The notes below the pieces were generated by a model. That model was not told the DNA's origin. It made no database searches and worked only from the letters and a program-made list of their open reading frames with translations. From NCBI GenBank assembly GCA_015060405.1, contig SUYN01000006.1, positions 35,294-99,293 on the forward strand: 64,000 bases of DNA, written 5' to 3'. This document shows positions 1-7,766 of the stretch, in pieces. Both the position numbers and the translations under genes were made by a program. The stretch is from Bacteroidales bacterium. Its GTDB lineage: Bacteria > Bacteroidota > Bacteroidia > Bacteroidales > UBA932. Numbering within the stretch: the first letter of the stretch is position 1; every line of letters starts with the position of its first letter.

Positions 1-904
1 CACACGCATGGACTACAATGGTACCAATGTATATTACTCGAACATCGGAAGGATGACCAACAGCGGTGTCGACGGAAACATCACATTTACCGACAGGATC
101 GGCGACTTCGCCTACTCTGTGTTCGGAAACGCTGTGTATGCGAAGAATACAGTCGACTTCATGGGAGAGGTTCCGCCTAAGTATGCCTACAATGCAGCCA
201 CAGGACGCCCTCTCGGAACACGCATGGGACTCACCTGCGTAGGCTTCTACCAGACCAATGACTTCAATCTTGACGGTTCGCTCAAGAAGGATCTCCCTAC
301 GCCTCTCTTCGGTAGCGTGCAGCCGGGAGACCTCAAGTACATGGACTGGGACGGTGACGGATATGTCGACGAGACCGACATCAGCGAGATCGGCGCTCCA
401 GGTTATCCGAAGCTCCAGTTCAGTGCAGGAGCAGAATTCTCATACAAGGGCTTTGACTTCTCATTCCTGTTTACAGGAAGCGCAGGCGGCACAGTCAACC
501 TTCTTGACTACGCGGCATGGAAGCCGTTCCTCAACTATGGCAACATCTTCGAATGGGCAAGAGGCGCATGGGCATATTATCCTGAGCAGAACATCGACAC
601 AAGGGAATATGCGACCTTCCCTCGTCTGACTACCGGACAGAACGACAACAACTACCGTTCAAGTTCATTCTGGATCCGCAAGAACGACTACATCAGACTC
701 CAGAATGTGGAAGTAGGCTACGACCTCGCCAACCTCAGGGCGGTACGTAACGCCGGAATCACAAAATGCCGTCTCTATGTGAACGCTCTCAACATGCTCA
801 CATTCAGCAACCTGCTGAAGGAGTGCAAGATGGATCCTGAAACAGCTTACTACGGCTATCCTGCGCTCAAGTCTGCAAATGTCGGAGTACAGATCAGTTT
901 TTAA
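1..904 (+). CDS. SusC/RagA-family TonB-dependent transporter, C-terminal part (5' end outside window)
   Basis: The reading frame is open from the first bases of the window, so only about the last 300 residues are present; the ATG at position 8 is an internal methionine. The visible part is beta-barrel: alternating polar and aromatic strands, a typical late SusC extracellular loop (GDLKYMDWDGDG, aspartate-rich, then DISEIGAPGYPKLQF), the segment WIRKNDYIRLQNVEVGY, and a terminal phenylalanine (VGVQISF) as expected for insertion of an outer-membrane barrel. SusC proteins import oligosaccharides across the outer membrane with TonB energy and pair with the SusD encoded 19 bp downstream. Family assignment is firm; the transported glycan is not readable from this part. 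Confidence 0.95.
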   Translation, partial: TRMDYNGTNVYYSNIGRMTNSGVDGNITFTDRIGDFAYSVFGNAVYAKNTVDFMGEVPPKYAYNAATGRPLGTRMGLTCVGFYQTNDFNLDGSLKKDLPTPLFGSVQPGDLKYMDWDGDGYVDETDISEIGAPGYPKLQFSAGAEFSYKGFDFSFLFTGSAGGTVNLLDYAAWKPFLNYGNIFEWARGAWAYYPEQNIDTREYATFPRLTTGQNDNNYRSSSFWIRKNDYIRLQNVEVGYDLANLRAVRNAGITKCRLYVNALNMLTFSNLLKECKMDPETAYYGYPALKSANVGVQISF

Positions 905-923
905 CCGGTAAAATGCCAACATC

Positions 924-2729
924 ATGAAAAGAAACATCAAAAATATCATTCTCATCTCTGCAGCAGCCCTGGCTTTCTGCGGATGTGAAGACTTTTTGGA
1001 TACACGCATGGATGTGTTTGACACTATAGACAGGCTTGAGACCAGATCTTCCACCCTGACTAATTTTGCAAACGCATACTATGCTCCGATGCAGTACGGT
1101 TTCGATGTCATCGACGGAAACCTGTTTGCGGCAGCCTCTGACGAGGCTGTGCAGACAGCACCGGTGTCGGATGTATCATACTTCAACAGAGGCCTCATCT
1201 CTCCTGACGTGAATCCTCTGTCGTACCTCTACAAGAACTACTACGAAGGCATCAGGGCAGCCCACTTCTTCATCGACTATGCAAAGGACGGAGAAGACTT
1301 CCTCGCCCTGAACAGGGACACCACGACAATGTACAACCCTGACGGATCAATCTACAACACAAGCAATCCGAGAGCCTACAAGAGAGATGTGATCAACCTC
1401 AACTGGCAGAGAGCCGAAGCGAGAATCGCCGAGGCCTACTACTACGGAGAACTCATCAAGATGTACGGAGGAGTCCCTATCATACAGGAGGCCGAAGGCG
1501 GCAACGGTCTTTACCAGCAGGCTACATACGACCAGGTTGTGGAGCACATCGTAAGGCTGATCGACGAGAACAAGGACAAGGTCTGCCTCGACTGGCGCGT
1601 GATGCTCGACGAGACTCCGGACAACAAGATTGCCGATGTGGCTAACTGGAACTTCAGGAACAACACCGGACGCTTTGACAAGACCAGCGCCCTGGCGATC
1701 AAGGCACGAGTGCTTCTGTATGCGGCCAGCCCGAGAAACAACCCGGAGAACAGCACGGAGAAATGGGAAAGGGCTGCTGAAGCTGCAAACGAGGTCATCC
1801 AGACCCGCAAGGCCATCTTCGAGAAGGGATTCGGATTCGGAGAGGCCGGCAGAGTGCCGCAGCCATACACCATGCCTGTAAACAGAAAGTACGGCGACTA
1901 CTTCATCAAGAACAATTCGACCACTGACCTCGAGTCCATCTTCCTCATCCGCAAGGTGAACAGCAGCACGCCTGAGCGTCTGAACTATCCTGTCGGAACA
2001 CGAGGAGGAAACAGCGGAATCACTCCAAGCCACAACCTTGTGGATTCATATGAATACATCGGAGCGCAGACTGCCAATCCATATGTCAACCGTGACCCTC
2101 GCATGGCCGCTACCATCGTGTACAACGGATGTGAGTGGAACGGCGTGACCGACTTCGACCAGTCTCCTGGCGGACAGTTCGACCAGAAGACAAACGGAGC
2201 CAGCAAGACAGGCTACTACCTCAGGAAGTTCCTTGCTCCTAACCTCAACCTCGTGGAAGGCGGAAGCACAGACCACCTCTGGCCGGTGTTCCGTTATGCC
2301 GAAGTGCTTCTGAACTATGCGGAGGCGATGAACGAGGCCTATGGTCCGGATTCAGACCCTAAGGGATATGGAATGACAGCCCGACAGGCCCTCACCGAGG
2401 TCCGCAACAGTGCAAGCACTTCCCTCCCTGCTGTGACCGCATCTTCCAAGAGCGATTTCAGAAAGGCTGTCAAGCATGAGCGCCGCGTAGAGCTCGCATT
2501 CGAGGATCACCGCTATTGGGACCTTCTCCGCTGGCTGGACGCAGAGGACGTGCTGAACAAGCCTATCAAGGGCGCAGTGGTACGCCGCAACAACCTCGGA
2601 GGCTACCAGTACTCGTTCACAAATGTAGAGAACAGGGTGTTCCACAAACGCAACTACTACATGCCGTTCACCCGCAAGGAGGTGACCAACTCCAACGGAG
2701 CGATCACCCAGAATCCGGAATATAACTAA
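924..2729 (+). CDS. SusD/RagB-family outer-membrane glycan-binding lipoprotein
   Basis: 601 residues. An N-terminal signal peptide ends in the lipobox AFCGC, and the mature protein begins CEDFLDTR, the usual SusD start. Further on are SusD landmarks: ARIAEAYYYGELIKMYGGVPII (TPR-type helices), ALAIKARVLLYAASPRN, and near the C-terminus FRYAEVLLNYAEAMNEA, then VKHERRVELAFEDHRYWDLLRW, which is diagnostic of the family. It is lipid-anchored on the cell surface and forms the lid of the SusC transporter encoded just upstream. Length is normal for the family (500-650 residues). Glycan specificity cannot be inferred from the sequence alone. Confidence 0.96.
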   Translation: MKRNIKNIILISAAALAFCGCEDFLDTRMDVFDTIDRLETRSSTLTNFANAYYAPMQYGFDVIDGNLFAAASDEAVQTAPVSDVSYFNRGLISPDVNPLSYLYKNYYEGIRAAHFFIDYAKDGEDFLALNRDTTTMYNPDGSIYNTSNPRAYKRDVINLNWQRAEARIAEAYYYGELIKMYGGVPIIQEAEGGNGLYQQATYDQVVEHIVRLIDENKDKVCLDWRVMLDETPDNKIADVANWNFRNNTGRFDKTSALAIKARVLLYAASPRNNPENSTEKWERAAEAANEVIQTRKAIFEKGFGFGEAGRVPQPYTMPVNRKYGDYFIKNNSTTDLESIFLIRKVNSSTPERLNYPVGTRGGNSGITPSHNLVDSYEYIGAQTANPYVNRDPRMAATIVYNGCEWNGVTDFDQSPGGQFDQKTNGASKTGYYLRKFLAPNLNLVEGGSTDHLWPVFRYAEVLLNYAEAMNEAYGPDSDPKGYGMTARQALTEVRNSASTSLPAVTASSKSDFRKAVKHERRVELAFEDHRYWDLLRWLDAEDVLNKPIKGAVVRRNNLGGYQYSFTNVENRVFHKRNYYMPFTRKEVTNSNGAITQNPEYN

Positions 2730-2746
2730 AATTAAAGATAAAGAAT

Positions 2747-3412
2747 ATGGCAATCTTATCAAGAAAAAATCTTCTGTTCCTTGCTTTGGCCGCCATGGTC
2801 ACGCTCCTTGCCGGCTGCGAGCCAAGTGACGCAAACAAGGATTATGGTTTCCCTATGATATACATTCCTCAGGCGACCGTGACCGGAATGGACAACACCT
2901 ATCCTATCCCTAACGGACCTCTGGACCAGAACAAGACCTATGTCTGCAATTTCGAGAACGGGAAACTCAACATTGCCCTTGGAGTCGTACGTGCAGGCGC
3001 CCTGGCACAGCAGAAGGCGTTCAGCGTGGACCTCAAGGTGTGTGACAGCGAGACTGAAAGGAAGATCGCAGAATATGACTCGAAGGACATCCCTGCATCA
3101 GAACTTCCTGCAGGCGTATGCACCATTCCGGGCAAGATCAGCGTCAAGGAAGGGGACAACACGGGCACATGCTATGTGACGGTCGACCTTCAGGCTCTTG
3201 CAGGCCAGGCTTCATCCATCATCACTGACGGAAAATACCAGCTCCTCGTCCTCGGTCTTGAGATTTCAAATCCTACGCAGTACGAGCTTGCCGAAAGCAA
3301 CACCAGCGTGGTGATCGTCATCGACCTCAACAGCGCCGAGTGGGATGAGGCTCTTGCGAAGAATCTCCCTGAAGGCGGAGTCAGAACCCTATTCCCGATA
3401 CCAACCGTTTAA
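2747..3412 (+). CDS. DUF1735-like PUL lipoprotein (possible surface glycan-binding protein)
   Basis: 221 residues. The signal peptide has the lipobox LLAGC (Cys24). The mature region contains a single beta-sandwich-like domain with DYGFPMIYIPQATVTG near the start and a later segment SVDLKVCDSETERKIAEYD, which resembles the N-terminal DUF1735 domain found in proteins encoded directly after SusD in Bacteroidales PULs. The usual partner domain after DUF1735 (lectin-like or F5/F8) is absent, so the protein is short. It lies 17 bp after susD in the same operon. Role in glycan capture is inferred from position; the domain call is from pattern recognition only. Confidence 0.7.
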   Translation: MAILSRKNLLFLALAAMVTLLAGCEPSDANKDYGFPMIYIPQATVTGMDNTYPIPNGPLDQNKTYVCNFENGKLNIALGVVRAGALAQQKAFSVDLKVCDSETERKIAEYDSKDIPASELPAGVCTIPGKISVKEGDNTGTCYVTVDLQALAGQASSIITDGKYQLLVLGLEISNPTQYELAESNTSVVIVIDLNSAEWDEALAKNLPEGGVRTLFPIPTV

Positions 3413-3445
3413 TTATAACCAACTCAAACCTAATTTTTATTTATC

Positions 3446-4708
3446 ATGAAAAAGATTTTCAAACTTTTCGCGATGTTCGCAATGGCAGCTGCCGTAGTTG
3501 CAGCTTGCGACGATCCTGCAACTCCTACTCCAACCCCTCCGACACCGGGCCCGGGAAATCAGGACAAACCATCTGACAAGAAGGAGCTCAAGGCAGACTT
3601 CACATTCACAGCTGAGAACCTCACTGTCAAGTTCACCAACGCATCAGAGGGTGCAGAGGCTTACCTCTGGAACTTCGGTGACGAGAACACTTCAACTGAG
3701 GCTTCTCCTGAGCACACTTACGATGCAGCAGGCACTTACACAGTAAAGCTTACAGTGCAGGATGCTGACGGTAACGCAAAGAGCGTAGAGAAGGAAGTGT
3801 CTGTAGCAGGTGCCGTGAAGGCTTACTTCTCGGCTACAGCCCAGACTGACCGCGCCGGCAAGTTCGGTAAGATCTTCACTCTCGATGCTACAGCTTCTGA
3901 GAACGCAGCTTCAATCGTATGGGACTTCGGTGACGGCAGCGAGGCTTCTACTGAGTTCACAGTCAACCACGAGTTCCCTGAATTCAACCAGACTTACACT
4001 GTAAAGGCTACAGTTACCGGCGTTGGCGGAGACACTGACGTTTATGAAACTGCCATCGAGGTAATCGGTTACAACGAGCTCATCAAGGGTGGCGCGATGG
4101 AAGAGGAAGACGCCCAGTACTGGACAATCCTCCCTAAGTGGATCACTGACATGGATTACGCTACACCTATCGATGGTAAATACAACTGGCAGCCTTACTT
4201 CGGTTACACCGCTGACAAGCCTGCAGGCGGAGAAGGCGGATGCTTGAGATTGAGTCCAGAGAACCAGCTCCACGATTCTGCACACAACTTCTTCATGTAC
4301 CAGACTATCGAGGTAGAAGCTGGTGATGTACTGGAGATTTCTGCAGAAATGAAATGGGGTGCAAACAACAACGACGATGGTCTCCTTTGGTTCGTAATAT
4401 GTCCATTGGCAGAGGTTGAGGCAAACGGTCAGGCTCCTGACGGTTCGGCTGTAATTGAAATGTACAACTACTGGAACGTCGGAACTCCTCTCCCAGCATA
4501 TGACGGAAACTTCTCTAATGCAAGTGGAGTACTTACAGCTGAGCATGGATATAGCGGAGACGGTGTTTCTGAAGTCGTTACATACACTGCTGCCGAAAGC
4601 GGAACATACGCATTCGGTATCGACTACCGTAATGTATGGGGAACGACATTCGGCCCTGCAATCGACGATATCCTCTTTGACAGCATAAGCGTCAAGATCG
4701 TCCTCTAA
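3446..4708 (+). CDS. PKD-domain lipoprotein, probable surface glycan-binding protein
   Basis: 420 residues. The lipobox VVAAC is followed by a Thr/Pro linker (TPTPTPPTPGPG) that would hold the protein away from the membrane. Two PKD domains follow: the first (about residues 50-125) carries YLWNFGDENTS and HTYDAAGTYTVKLTVQD, the second (about 125-210) carries IVWDFGDGSEAS. The C-terminal half (about 215-420) is a jelly-roll-like domain with FMYQTIEVEAGDVLEISAEMKW and FGPAIDDILFDSISVKI, resembling carbohydrate-binding modules. No catalytic motif is seen. Placed after SusC, SusD and the DUF1735-like gene, it fits the surface glycan-binding protein slot of the PUL. The binding role is inference. 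Confidence 0.8.
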   Translation: MKKIFKLFAMFAMAAAVVAACDDPATPTPTPPTPGPGNQDKPSDKKELKADFTFTAENLTVKFTNASEGAEAYLWNFGDENTSTEASPEHTYDAAGTYTVKLTVQDADGNAKSVEKEVSVAGAVKAYFSATAQTDRAGKFGKIFTLDATASENAASIVWDFGDGSEASTEFTVNHEFPEFNQTYTVKATVTGVGGDTDVYETAIEVIGYNELIKGGAMEEEDAQYWTILPKWITDMDYATPIDGKYNWQPYFGYTADKPAGGEGGCLRLSPENQLHDSAHNFFMYQTIEVEAGDVLEISAEMKWGANNNDDGLLWFVICPLAEVEANGQAPDGSAVIEMYNYWNVGTPLPAYDGNFSNASGVLTAEHGYSGDGVSEVVTYTAAESGTYAFGIDYRNVWGTTFGPAIDDILFDSISVKIVL

Positions 4709-4724
4709 TTCTTTTAAAAAATAA

Positions 4725-4752
4725 GGGGCGGGATGAGGGATTGTCCCGCCTC
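4725..4752 (+). other. Intergenic hairpin between PKD lipoprotein and first GH16 gene
   Basis: A 9-bp stem (4725-4733 with 4744-4752, core GGCGGGA/TCCCGCC and one G-T pair) encloses a 10-nt loop. It sits in the largest gap of the PUL operon and has no T-run after it. It could be a partial terminator or an mRNA processing or stability site separating binding-protein genes from enzyme genes. The structure is visible; the function is inference. Confidence 0.5.
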
Positions 4753-4767
4753 TTCCAACTAAACCAC

Positions 4768-5721
4768 ATGATTATGAGAAGAGTAATATTTACCCTTTGC
4801 GCGGCCCTTATGATGGCAGCTGCCAGTGCAAGCGCACAGTCTGTCGACACTGACAGATTCATGGACACATTCATCGAAAACTTCAACAGCGACCGTCCTG
4901 AGTTCTTCAACTGCCACGGCACATATAACTACCGTTATTATCCTAACGTGCCGTCACTTTCGGAAAAGGGTTCTGATGTGATGGTCATGAGAATAGATCC
5001 GACAACCAAGGCTGGTGCAGGACGCGGTCCTGAAATCGGAACAAAGAAACTCACCCACTTCGGCACATATAAAGCAAGGATCAGGGTGCCTGATGTAAAG
5101 AAGGTACAGCCGAACATCGGCGCAGTGGTAGGCTACTTCACCTACCGCATGGACAAGGCCTTCGGTCTGAGCGAGATCGACTTCGAGTGGCTCATCGCTG
5201 ACCCTACCCTCATCTATGTCGGAACATGGACAGGCAACGCTGACCAGCGCGTGGGAAGGACGATCAATCTTGCAAAGGGTGAGATCCTCTACACCATCTA
5301 CCGCTCAAGCCATGACGGCAACAGGAACCACAACATCACAGGCACAGGAAACCAGCCTGAGAAGATCACTGCCATCGAAGACTACGATGCTTCAAAGCGC
5401 TTCTACACCTACGGTTTCGACTGGCATCCTGACCGCCTCACATGGTGGATCATCCATCCTCAGACCAACGAAAAGATCATCCTCTGGGACTACCAGCCTG
5501 AGACAACCGCTCTGAACGGAGTGGAGGGCTTCGACGGAATCCCTAAGTCACCTACAACATATCTCCTCAACTACTGGCACACCAACAACTGGCCTGTGGA
5601 CACAAATCCTAAATCCATCGAGGCTCCGGCCTATCCTTATGCCCTCGAGATCGACTGGATGTCGTATGAGCCTTTCGTAGAGGAAAGCCAGGCATGGATT
5701 GATACAAACAGCTGGAAATAA
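4768..5721 (+). CDS. GH16 family endo-beta-glycanase (paralogue 1 of 3)
   Basis: About 317 residues. I start at ATG 4768 (MIMRRVIF), which leaves a signal peptide ending ASASAQS; ATG 4774 is equally possible. The open frame extends upstream only through a TTG inside the hairpin. The catalytic GH16 motif is intact: GLSEIDFEW, giving the ExDxE triad of nucleophile, assisting Asp and acid/base. Other landmarks are YRYYPNVPSLSE, GAGRGPEI, FGTYKARIRVPDV and YGFDWHPDRLTWWI. GH16 enzymes cleave internal beta-1,3 or beta-1,4 linkages in glucans and galactans, and some Bacteroidota members act on poly-LacNAc in mucin O-glycans. No lipobox is present, so it is probably periplasmic. Specificity is not determined. 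Confidence 0.88.
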   Translation: MIMRRVIFTLCAALMMAAASASAQSVDTDRFMDTFIENFNSDRPEFFNCHGTYNYRYYPNVPSLSEKGSDVMVMRIDPTTKAGAGRGPEIGTKKLTHFGTYKARIRVPDVKKVQPNIGAVVGYFTYRMDKAFGLSEIDFEWLIADPTLIYVGTWTGNADQRVGRTINLAKGEILYTIYRSSHDGNRNHNITGTGNQPEKITAIEDYDASKRFYTYGFDWHPDRLTWWIIHPQTNEKIILWDYQPETTALNGVEGFDGIPKSPTTYLLNYWHTNNWPVDTNPKSIEAPAYPYALEIDWMSYEPFVEESQAWIDTNSWK

Positions 5722-5733
5722 GCCTTGAGGAAC

Positions 5734-6771
5734 ATGAAGAAGACACTCATATCATTGTCCGTCGCGCTTGCCGTGGCGGCCTGCGGCAAGGAGTATCCTA
5801 CTCCTGCGCCGGCCCCTCCGCCACCGCCGCTTCCGCCGGAGCAGGAGAATCCTGACAACGGAGGCGGGGAAGAAGAACCGGAAATCCCTTTCAAGGATGT
5901 CGTCCTGTATGGAGAATTCGAAGAGGGGTTCAGCGAGACAGCCTCATTCCTCAGGTTTGCCCCTAAAGCCAGCGGAGGAGAAGATTTCCGTTACTATTCA
6001 GCCTACCCTTCCCTCTCCGAGGCCAACACGAAGGTGATGATGATGCGCATTGACCCGTCTGATGGAGAAGGATGGGGAAGAGGACCGCAGGTACTCACAA
6101 AGGACTACACCTTCTACGGTTCCTACGCCGCACGTATGAGGGTGCCGGACATCAGGAAGGCGCAGAAGAACATAGGAGCAGCAGCCGGACTGTATGTATA
6201 TGACGTGGATGAGAAGTTCGGACAGAGCGAGATCGACTTCGAGCTCCGCATCGCAGACCCGACCATCGTCTACCTGAGCGCATGGACAGGAACAGGCAAG
6301 GATCTGAACAGGATAAGCAGGACCATCAATCTTGCCAAAGGCACCATAACAGACTGTTCTTATGGAACAGGTGCAACCGAGAAAGGAAAGCTGACGGACG
6401 ACCAGAACAATCCGTCCAAGATCACAGCCATCAGTGATTTCGATGCCTCGAAGAGGTTCTACATCTACGGGTTCGACTGGTATCCGGACAAGATCACATG
6501 GTGGATAAGGAAGGACATGAACACCGACAAGGTGATCCTCTGGGAGTACAAGGGAAAGGAGCTTTTCACCGGGACCTGCGCGCCTGCCGGCATCCCAGTG
6601 CTCCCTGCCCGCTACACGACAAGCTTCTGGCACAGCACCACAAGGCTGGCGGAAGACATGAAGGCAGCCAAGGAGGCACCTAAATATCCATTTGAGATGG
6701 AGATAGACTGGATGACATATGAGCCTTTCGACGACCACATCGGTGCGTGGAAGGAAAACGGTTCAAAATAA
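5734..6771 (+). CDS. GH16 family endo-beta-glycanase lipoprotein (paralogue 2 of 3)
   Basis: About 345 residues. The start is ATG 5734 (MKKTLISLS) rather than the TTG nine bases upstream, because it gives a standard lipoprotein signal with lipobox VAAC. A proline-rich linker follows (APAPPPPPLPPE), then a Glu/Asp stretch before the catalytic domain. The active site motif is GQSEIDFEL, with all three acidic residues kept. Compared with the other two GH16 copies, the position after the triad is Leu-Arg instead of Trp-Leu, so the substrate cleft may differ. The lipid anchor and linker suggest this is the surface-exposed member of the trio. It lies 12 bp after paralogue 1. Confidence 0.88.
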   Translation: MKKTLISLSVALAVAACGKEYPTPAPAPPPPPLPPEQENPDNGGGEEEPEIPFKDVVLYGEFEEGFSETASFLRFAPKASGGEDFRYYSAYPSLSEANTKVMMMRIDPSDGEGWGRGPQVLTKDYTFYGSYAARMRVPDIRKAQKNIGAAAGLYVYDVDEKFGQSEIDFELRIADPTIVYLSAWTGTGKDLNRISRTINLAKGTITDCSYGTGATEKGKLTDDQNNPSKITAISDFDASKRFYIYGFDWYPDKITWWIRKDMNTDKVILWEYKGKELFTGTCAPAGIPVLPARYTTSFWHSTTRLAEDMKAAKEAPKYPFEMEIDWMTYEPFDDHIGAWKENGSK

Positions 6772-6785
6772 CCCGATAACACCAC

Positions 6786-7757
6786 ATGATTATGAAAAAG
6801 ATTACTTTGGTTAGTATAGTTCTGCTGGTAACGGCAGGAATCATGAATGCGCAGCCTCCCCACAGAGGGAAAGCCAGGGAGGCTGCCTTTCATGGTCCGT
6901 TCATCGAAAACTTCACCGGGCAGACATCTGACTTCTTCAACTATAACTACAGGCGCAATGCCTATGACTACCGCTATTATTCCGGTCATCCTTCCCTCTC
7001 GGAAGCAGGAACGGACATCATGATGTACCGCATAGATCCGAACGACCCTGCGGGCGCAGGACGAGGACCGGAGATAATCACCAAGGACTACACCTTCTAC
7101 GGCACGTATTCGGCGAGGATCCGCGTACCTAAGGTGCAGGGAGTGCAGCCGAACGTAGGAGCGGTTGTAGGATATTTCACTTATAACATCGATCCTCAGT
7201 ATGGTCAGAGCGAGATTGACATGGAATGGCTCATAGCAGACCCTGCCATCATATATGTCGGCACATGGACGGGTGTGCGTCCTGCACACAACCGCGTCGG
7301 AAGGACCATCAACCTCAGGGAAGGCGTGATCTACGAGACTTCCTACAGGGCGGAGACCACCAGGGAGGACAGGACACGCGAGATAACTGTCAGAGGAGAC
7401 TTCAAGGGCAGACAGAACATGCCTAAGAAGATCACTCCTATCGAGGATTATGATGCTTCGGAAAGATTCTATGTCTATGGATGGGACTGGTATCCTGACA
7501 GGATCACCTGGTGGATCATCCATCCTGACACCAACGAGAAGATAATCCTTTGGGACTATGAAGGAAAGGTCGTATTCCCGGACCAGCCTGCAAAGACAGG
7601 TATCCCTATGGTACAGTCACGCTACAGGCTCAACTTCTGGCACACCAACAACTGGCCGGTAGAGACCAATCCGAATTCGGTGGAGGCCCCTCTATATCCA
7701 TACGAGCTCGAAATCGACTGGATGGCATATACTCCATTCAAGGAACATGCGAGATAA
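6786..7757 (+). CDS. GH16 family endo-beta-glycanase (paralogue 3 of 3)
   Basis: 323 residues. The signal peptide ends TAGIMNAQPP, with no lipobox, so the product is predicted to be periplasmic or secreted. The catalytic motif is GQSEIDMEW with the full ExDxE triad. It shares with paralogue 1 the sequences DYRYYSGHPSLSEAG, YVGTWTG, YGWDWYPDRITWWIIHPDTNEKI and LNFWHTNNWPV, so these two are closest relatives and paralogue 2 is the outlier. An insertion rich in Arg and Thr (about residues 180-205) distinguishes it. Three different GH16 genes in a row suggest cleavage of different linkages or decorations of one polymer. Confidence 0.88.
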   Translation: MIMKKITLVSIVLLVTAGIMNAQPPHRGKAREAAFHGPFIENFTGQTSDFFNYNYRRNAYDYRYYSGHPSLSEAGTDIMMYRIDPNDPAGAGRGPEIITKDYTFYGTYSARIRVPKVQGVQPNVGAVVGYFTYNIDPQYGQSEIDMEWLIADPAIIYVGTWTGVRPAHNRVGRTINLREGVIYETSYRAETTREDRTREITVRGDFKGRQNMPKKITPIEDYDASERFYVYGWDWYPDRITWWIIHPDTNEKIILWDYEGKVVFPDQPAKTGIPMVQSRYRLNFWHTNNWPVETNPNSVEAPLYPYELEIDWMAYTPFKEHAR

Positions 7758-7766
7758 CACTGGATC

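Noticed and set aside
8..904. ATG at position 8 as a true start of a 298-residue protein
   Set aside because: The frame is open to the window edge and the content is the middle and end of a SusC barrel.
6612..7523. Long - strand open frame (303 codons) opposite the GH16 genes
   Set aside because: It lies wholly opposite two genes with intact catalytic motifs, has no signal, promoter or recognisable domain, and reflects codon bias on the other strand. The same holds for - strand frames at 5998-6738, 11275-12066 and 1347-2033.
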